Below, one piece after another: positions 12,732-16,250 of a stretch of 16,250 nucleotides of DNA. How positions within the stretch are numbered: the stretch's first letter is position 1; the number at the start of each line of letters is the position of its first letter. The notes beneath the pieces are model-generated. The model was not told the origin of the DNA. It did no database searches and saw nothing but the letters and a program-made list of their open reading frames with translations. The DNA is taken from NCBI GenBank assembly GCA_900317795.1, contig ONIF01000100.1:1-16250 (forward strand), in the 5' to 3' direction. This DNA is from an uncultured Eubacteriales bacterium. GTDB taxonomy: Bacteria; Bacillota; Clostridia; Oscillospirales; Acutalibacteraceae. A program made the translations under genes and the position numbers.

Positions 12732-14072
12732 TCAGAATTTCCTGTATTTTTTAACAGGTCTGCGATTTCTCTTTTTACGGTTATACAATGCCACAAGTAC
12801 TATATACCCCAGAAAAAAAAGTATGATTATCCCCACTGCTATAATAAACCATACCGATGTCACCATATTCCTCACGGCATTCATCACAATAAGAAGTTCA
12901 CTTCTTTCAACAGTTTCGGATACAACAAGCTCTACCGTTCCCAGCTCCTTACCTGCATAACTCAAAGTTACCGTTCCGACTTTATCGCCTGCTTTTACGG
13001 GGGCTTCTATACTCTCGGGAAGACTGTATTCCCTGTCTATACTCGACATCTGAACATCTGACGGCAGTATAGTAGAATAGCTCTCCTTCGGTGAAAGCTG
13101 TATGGTATCCCTGTTCCACGCATATTTAAGCCCTATCTCTTTTACTATATCCTTTTTGTCAATGATAGTTTTCATTTCAAGATTGTCAAACGCCCATTCA
13201 TACAAATTCTTTGAATCTATCATAGCACCATTTTCATAATACTCGCCTGTTTCCTCATCTTCATACTTCGCACCGTAGGCAATGCAAAGATAACTGAATC
13301 CGTCTTTTTCTGCCGTCGATACAAGACAGTAGCCCGAATCATTTCCCGTAGAACCTGTTTTTATGCCCTTTGCATACTCGTAATAATAACTTCCGCCTCT
13401 TGTTTGGTCTATCATGGAATTGGTAGTTATCAAATACCTGTCCTCGCCAAGACACTCCGAGTATGTGGTATTGCTGATTTCCTCGAACATCGGCATTTGT
13501 AAAGCATATTTCGTAATTTTAGCCATGTCGCTTACAGTCGTATAATGATTGGGGTCATTCAGTCCATGGGGATTGGAAAAATGCGTTCCCGTACAGCCCA
13601 ATTCCTCAGCCTTTTCATTCATCATATCAACAAATGTCTGTATGCTGCCGTTTCCCACATAATCCGCCAATACAAGTGCCGCATCATTTCCCGACGGTAT
13701 CATAAGACAGTTCAAAAGCTGATATATACTCAGACTTTCCCCCTCTTCAAGACCTGCCACAGAACTTCCCGTTCCCTCAAGCAGCTTGAGTGTCTTTGCT
13801 TTTATCTTCACAAATGTATTTTTGAAATCCTTTACGTTTTCCGCAGTTACGATATATGTCATTATCTTTGTCGTTGAGGCAGGGTATCGCCTTGCCTCGG
13901 GTTCCTTTGCATATACCACTATCCCCGTATCAAGATTTTCAAGATAAAGCGACTTGCTTTCGGCTGCAAAATCTACCGCAAATTCCGCTGCACTCGCCCG
14001 AACAGGCGGCACTGCCAAAAATGCAGACAAAAAAAACACTGCCGACACCAAAACACTCAATACCTTTTTCAT
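12732..14072 (-). CDS. D-alanyl-D-alanine carboxypeptidase (DacF-type penicillin-binding protein)
   Basis: The enzyme trims the terminal D-Ala from peptidoglycan stem peptides outside the membrane. The 446-residue product has a signal peptide (residues 1-28, ending ASA-AE) and the three active-site motifs of the serine peptidase S11 family: STTK with catalytic Ser66 and Lys69, SGN at 127-129, and KTG at 238-240. A C-terminal beta domain follows (about 330-388). The end is a membrane helix (about 407-430) and a very basic tail (NRKKRNRRPVKKYRKF). A true transmembrane helix is less usual than the amphipathic anchor of classical family members. The start ATG 14072 has GGAGAGGGG upstream. It resembles the sporulation-linked DacF/DacB group, but which paralogue is not decidable here. 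It stands alone between a promoter and a terminator. Confidence 0.93.
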   Translation of the reverse strand: MKKVLSVLVSAVFFLSAFLAVPPVRASAAEFAVDFAAESKSLYLENLDTGIVVYAKEPEARRYPASTTKIMTYIVTAENVKDFKNTFVKIKAKTLKLLEGTGSSVAGLEEGESLSIYQLLNCLMIPSGNDAALVLADYVGNGSIQTFVDMMNEKAEELGCTGTHFSNPHGLNDPNHYTTVSDMAKITKYALQMPMFEEISNTTYSECLGEDRYLITTNSMIDQTRGGSYYYEYAKGIKTGSTGNDSGYCLVSTAEKDGFSYLCIAYGAKYEDEETGEYYENGAMIDSKNLYEWAFDNLEMKTIIDKKDIVKEIGLKYAWNRDTIQLSPKESYSTILPSDVQMSSIDREYSLPESIEAPVKAGDKVGTVTLSYAGKELGTVELVVSETVERSELLIVMNAVRNMVTSVWFIIAVGIIILFFLGYIVLVALYNRKKRNRRPVKKYRKF

Positions 14073-14106
14073 AAAAACTTTCCCCTCTCCCGAATATATA
14101 TAGCCT

Positions 14107-14135
14107 ATTGTACACGATTTTCAACAAAAACTCAA
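14107..14135 (-). promoter_or_regulatory. Sigma-A-like promoter of the carboxypeptidase gene
   Basis: On the minus strand TTGAGT (14130-14135), a 17-bp spacer and TACAAT (14107-14112), about 35 nt before the start codon. An alternative TTGAAA with a 16-bp spacer to TATATA lies slightly downstream and cannot be excluded. The rest of the 310-nt gap (14136-14298) is AT-rich and shows no gene. Confidence 0.5.
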
Positions 14136-14298
14136 ACATAATTATGACGAATTTTATTTATATTATTTTAAATAATTGTGAGTTTTGCCACTTCATACTC
14201 TCAAATACCGTCTTTTTCCATAAAAATGACTTATCTGTCCGTTTTTTTTATCTATTTTTTAGAAGTTTTTTAGATTTTTTCCAATCTCTTTTTTTTGG

Positions 14299-14328
14299 TT
14301 GACGAAATCAACCTTGATATGATATAAT
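14299..14328 (+). promoter_or_regulatory. Sigma-A promoter of the sugar transferase operon
   Basis: TTGACG (14299-14304), an 18-bp spacer and TATAAT (14323-14328), with TGA just before the -10 giving an extended -10. Transcription should start near 14335, just before the GGGAG site of the leader ORF. Confidence 0.75.
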
Positions 14329-14348
14329 ATCTGCATTGGGAGTATAGT

Positions 14349-14390
14349 ATGAAGTATGAAAGGTGTGTTTTCAAAAAGTGGATATGGTAA
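14349..14390 (+). CDS. 13-codon leader ORF overlapping the sugar transferase start
   Basis: ATG 14349 stands 6 nt after GGGAG, the best ribosome-binding site in this leader, and opens a 13-residue frame (MKYERCVFKKWIW) ending at TAA 14388-14390. The stop overlaps the ATG at 14384 of the sugar transferase, which has only a poor ribosome-binding site of its own. The layout suggests translational coupling or control by an upstream ORF. No function of the peptide itself is implied. Confidence 0.5.
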   Translation: MKYERCVFKKWIW

Positions 14391-15061
14391 CCGAAAAAAT
14401 AAAAGAGCACCGCAGTACAGAAACAGATGTTTCGGGTTTTGAATACAAACCCAAAATTGCTTTTGACATAGTAAAAAGGATTTTTGATTTTTTTGCATCA
14501 CTGATATGTATCATTATCTTGGCAATACCGTTTGCCATTATATCACTGATGATAATTATTGATGACCGCCAGGCAGGACCTATATTCGTTCAGGAACGTG
14601 TCGGGAAAAACGGCAAAACATTTAAAATATATAAATTCAGGACAATGTGTGCCGATGCAGAAAAAAAACTTGCCGAACTTCAGTCAAAAAATGAAATGGA
14701 CGGTCCCGTATTTAAAATAGAGAACGACCCCAGAATTACAAAAATAGGGAAATTTCTCCGTGCCTCCAATATTGACGAACTCCCCCAGATATTCAATATA
14801 TTTCTCGGTGATATGTCATTTGTAGGTCCACGCCCCGCACTCCCCAGAGAAGTCGAACAATACAGACCAAGCGATAAACTCCGTCTGCTTGTAACTCCGG
14901 GACTTACTTGTTACTGGCAGGTTGTGAAAAACCGTAATTCCGTTTCTTTTGACGAATGGATGGAACTTGACAGAAAATACATACAGGAAAGAAATGTATG
15001 GATAGATATAAAGCTTATCTTCAAAACATTCTTTTTCCTGTTCAAGAAAAGCGGTTGCTGA
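14384..15061 (+). CDS. Undecaprenyl-phosphate sugar-phosphate transferase (PglC/WcaJ family)
   Basis: Enzymes of this family move a sugar-1-phosphate from a nucleotide sugar onto a polyprenyl phosphate, the first step of capsule, exopolysaccharide or glycoprotein glycan synthesis. The 225-residue product is a small, PglC-like member: KRIFDFF then a hydrophobic re-entrant helix (about 36-58), GPIFVQERVG at 65-74, FKIYKFRTM at 80-88, SNIDELPQ with the catalytic Asp131-Glu132 pair, MSFVGPRPALP at 144-154 and PGLTCYWQV at 172-180. ATG 14384 is favoured; GTG 14378 and GTG 14363 are in-frame alternatives. No glycosyltransferase cluster surrounds it, so the glycan is unknown. AAAAGCGG near its end pairs with CCGCTTTT at 15123-15130, a possible weak terminator. 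Confidence 0.92.
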   Translation: MVTEKIKEHRSTETDVSGFEYKPKIAFDIVKRIFDFFASLICIIILAIPFAIISLMIIIDDRQAGPIFVQERVGKNGKTFKIYKFRTMCADAEKKLAELQSKNEMDGPVFKIENDPRITKIGKFLRASNIDELPQIFNIFLGDMSFVGPRPALPREVEQYRPSDKLRLLVTPGLTCYWQVVKNRNSVSFDEWMELDRKYIQERNVWIDIKLIFKTFFFLFKKSGC

Positions 15062-15067
15062 TATTAA

Positions 15068-15098
15068 GAGTGGAGAGTTGAGAGTGGAGAGTGGAGTT
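15068..15098 (+). repeat. GAGAGTGGA-type short repeat, copy 2
   Basis: Six bases after the sugar transferase stop, three to four imperfect copies of a GAGAGTGGA unit run in tandem. They lie in the loop between AAAAGCGG (15047-15054) and CCGCTTTT (15123-15130), an inverted repeat followed by a T-run that may end the sugar transferase transcript. No promoter is evident before the next gene. Confidence 0.6.
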
Positions 15099-15156
15099 TA
15101 ATTTCCGTTTCATTCTCAATATCCGCTTTTTTTGTTTTTTAAAGGAGTTGTTTTTT

Positions 15157-15669
15157 ATGCCCGTACTTTTTGAAAGCAGTTACTCTATGACAAAAGAGTT
15201 TTATCAAGAAATATTTTCGTTTTACTCTTTGAAACGCCCCTCCAAAATCATACAGCTTATTGTTATCATTTTGGTGTTGATACTCATGTTATGGCTGGCA
15301 ATACTCGATTCTTTCAAAAGCCCTCTTTTTTACAGTGCACTTGCAATATGGTTACTCCTGCTTGCCATGCATTTTCTGACTTACCGCCTGCAAGTCAATA
15401 TGACTTTAAAACGTAATGCCGAACTTTCCAAAAATACCCCTATATCCTGCACCGTATCCGCCACACAAAATTCTCTCGGCTACCGCACTTCCATAGGCAC
15501 CAATGTAGAAATTGATTTTTCCGCTGTTAAAAGTGCCTTTCAGACAAAAAACTATATTGTCCTTGTTTCCGCCAACAAGCTTACATACTCATTCTGCAAA
15601 AATCATTTTACTGTCGGAAACTATGAAGATTTCCTGCAATTTCTCCGTTCAAAAGGCTATAAAATATAA
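15157..15669 (+). CDS. YcxB-like membrane protein, first of a tandem pair
   Basis: The 170-residue product has a soluble N-terminus (MPVLFESSYSMTKEFYQE), two membrane helices (about 31-50 and 56-74) and a C-terminal beta-rich domain (about 80-167) of the YcxB-like type. That domain closes with the typical FTVGNYEDFLQFLRSKG. The function of YcxB-like proteins is not established. AAAGGAG lies 9 nt before ATG 15157; the frame is open back to 15091 but those 22 codons cover the repeat and T-runs, so the later start is chosen. The next gene is a diverged copy 18 nt downstream, so the two are cotranscribed. Confidence 0.75.
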   Translation: MPVLFESSYSMTKEFYQEIFSFYSLKRPSKIIQLIVIILVLILMLWLAILDSFKSPLFYSALAIWLLLLAMHFLTYRLQVNMTLKRNAELSKNTPISCTVSATQNSLGYRTSIGTNVEIDFSAVKSAFQTKNYIVLVSANKLTYSFCKNHFTVGNYEDFLQFLRSKGYKI

Positions 15670-15687
15670 AAAAGGAGCTGTTTTTTC

Positions 15688-16182
15688 ATGCCCGTACTTT
15701 TTGAAAACAAATATAAATCCGAAAAAAAATTCTTCAAAGAAACCGTCTTTTACAGACATTTCAGGCAATCTTTCAGTATCTTTCTTATGCTTTTCATGGC
15801 AGCTCTGCTTGCCCCTAACCTGTTTTTTGCAATAAGAAGCAACTGGCAGGGCATTGCAAGCGTCATTTCTGTTATAATAGGCGTGTCTTTTTTTGTCATA
15901 TACTTCTTTGCATACCCTGTCAGAGTTGTGCATACCTCAAAAAAATATTCCCCCGATGATACCTATACCGTTTCCGTCACCGAAAACAAATTTACATACA
16001 ATGCCCCCAAAAATGCCGAAATTGAAGTAAGCTTTGCCAAAATAAAGAAAACCGCCAACTCAAAACATTATCTCCTGCTTATTTCCCAAAATGACGACAT
16101 ATATGCTTTCAAAAAAGACGGCTTTGAAAAAGGCACTTACAAAGATTTTCTTGAATTTCTCAAATCCAAAAACCTCAAATGA
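15688..16182 (+). CDS. YcxB-like membrane protein, second of a tandem pair
   Basis: The 164-residue product repeats the plan of its upstream neighbour: MPVLFENKYKSEKKFFKE, two membrane helices (about 28-49 and 56-76) and a C-terminal domain ending FEKGTYKDFLEFLKSK. The two genes share an almost identical start region, with AAAGGAG, a T-run and ATGCCCGTACTTTTTGAAA, while the membrane parts have diverged. This points to an old tandem duplication. The linking residues after helix 2 differ (YPVRVVHTSKKYSPDD here), so partners or ligands may differ. A terminator begins 20 nt after the stop. The role is unknown; a membrane-bound PH-like domain fold is the usual view of this family. Confidence 0.75.
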   Translation: MPVLFENKYKSEKKFFKETVFYRHFRQSFSIFLMLFMAALLAPNLFFAIRSNWQGIASVISVIIGVSFFVIYFFAYPVRVVHTSKKYSPDDTYTVSVTENKFTYNAPKNAEIEVSFAKIKKTANSKHYLLLISQNDDIYAFKKDGFEKGTYKDFLEFLKSKNLK

Positions 16183-16213
16183 GAGTGAAGTGTGGAGAGT
16201 GCAGAGTGGAGTT
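16181..16213 (+). repeat. GAGAGTGGA-type short repeat, copy 3
   Basis: Imperfect copies (GAGAGTGAAGTGTGGAGAG and GAGTGGAG) start inside the stop codon of the second YcxB-like gene and run into the stem of the terminator. Copies 1 and 2 are at 7692 and 15068. Confidence 0.6.
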
Positions 16214-16231
16214 ATTTCTCCGCTCTTTTTA
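16203..16231 (+). terminator. Intrinsic terminator after the YcxB-like pair
   Basis: AGAGTGGAG and CTCCGCTCT pair over 9 bp with one wobble around a 6-nt loop, followed by TTTTATTTT. The 5' arm is supplied by the repeat block. A second inverted repeat, CTCCGCT (16218) with AGCGGAG (16244-16250), could compete for the same arm. Confidence 0.8.
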
Positions 16232-16250
16232 TTTTGCAAAAAAAGCGGAG

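Noticed and set aside
14108..14302. Possible 64-codon gene in the gap between the carboxypeptidase and sugar transferase genes
   Set aside because: It has no ribosome-binding site, low-complexity AT-rich content, and runs through both predicted promoters.
15091..15156. N-terminal extension of the first YcxB-like gene
   Set aside because: It translates the repeat block and T-runs; the paralogue starts at MPVLFE with the same ribosome-binding site.

Overview
The window comes from a low-to-mid GC, Gram-positive, spore-forming type of bacterium. The S10-spc ribosomal gene order, the SpoIIE and SpoVM genes, strong AGGAGG ribosome-binding sites, consensus sigma-A promoters and protein sequence style point to a clostridial lineage, most like a gut Ruminococcus/Oscillospiraceae member. 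That placement is inferred from recognition, not from a search.

Layout. (1) Positions 1-6458, minus strand: the S10 operon running into the spc operon, rpsJ-rplC-rplD-rplW-rplB-rpsS-rplV-rpsC-rplP-rpmC-rpsQ-rplN-rplX-rplE-rpsN, the last cut by the window edge. It is preceded by a promoter at 6766-6794 and a structured leader of about 300 nt with a terminator-like hairpin. Two of these proteins look abnormal: L14 lacks about 16 conserved N-terminal residues and L2 lacks about 7 residues near its C-terminus. (2) 6855-7604, minus: a YlmH-like S4-domain RNA-binding protein whose perfect promoter sits so close to the start codon that the mRNA should be almost leaderless. (3) 7711-10394, plus: a sporulation block with a 48-residue membrane-hairpin protein, a SpoVM-like peptide, a strong terminator, then spoIIE behind a promoter with a 21-bp spacer and a Spo0A-box-like site, the unusual layout known from Bacillus subtilis spoIIE. 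(4) 10395-10567: short direct repeats and a 65-bp palindromic interspersed repeat. (5) 10568-14072, minus: an AI-2E family membrane protein followed by an orphan HprK-like P-loop protein in one operon, and a D-Ala-D-Ala carboxypeptidase with its own promoter and terminator. (6) 14349-16231, plus: a 13-codon leader ORF overlapping a PglC/WcaJ-type sugar-phosphate transferase, then two tandem YcxB-like membrane proteins and a terminator.

How they fit: the left part is translation machinery plus a ribosome-linked quality-control type RNA-binding protein. The middle and right are envelope and sporulation functions: phosphatase activation of the forespore sigma factor, spore-coat anchoring, peptidoglycan trimming and glycan-lipid initiation. 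A family of GAGAGTGGA-type repeats sits at gene ends at three sites (7692, 15068, 16181). No rRNA, tRNA, transposase, CRISPR array or defence system was found. The most interesting points are the L14/L2 deletions, the compact spoVM-spoIIE locus with its conserved promoter geometry, the S10 leader and the overlapping leader ORF of the sugar transferase.
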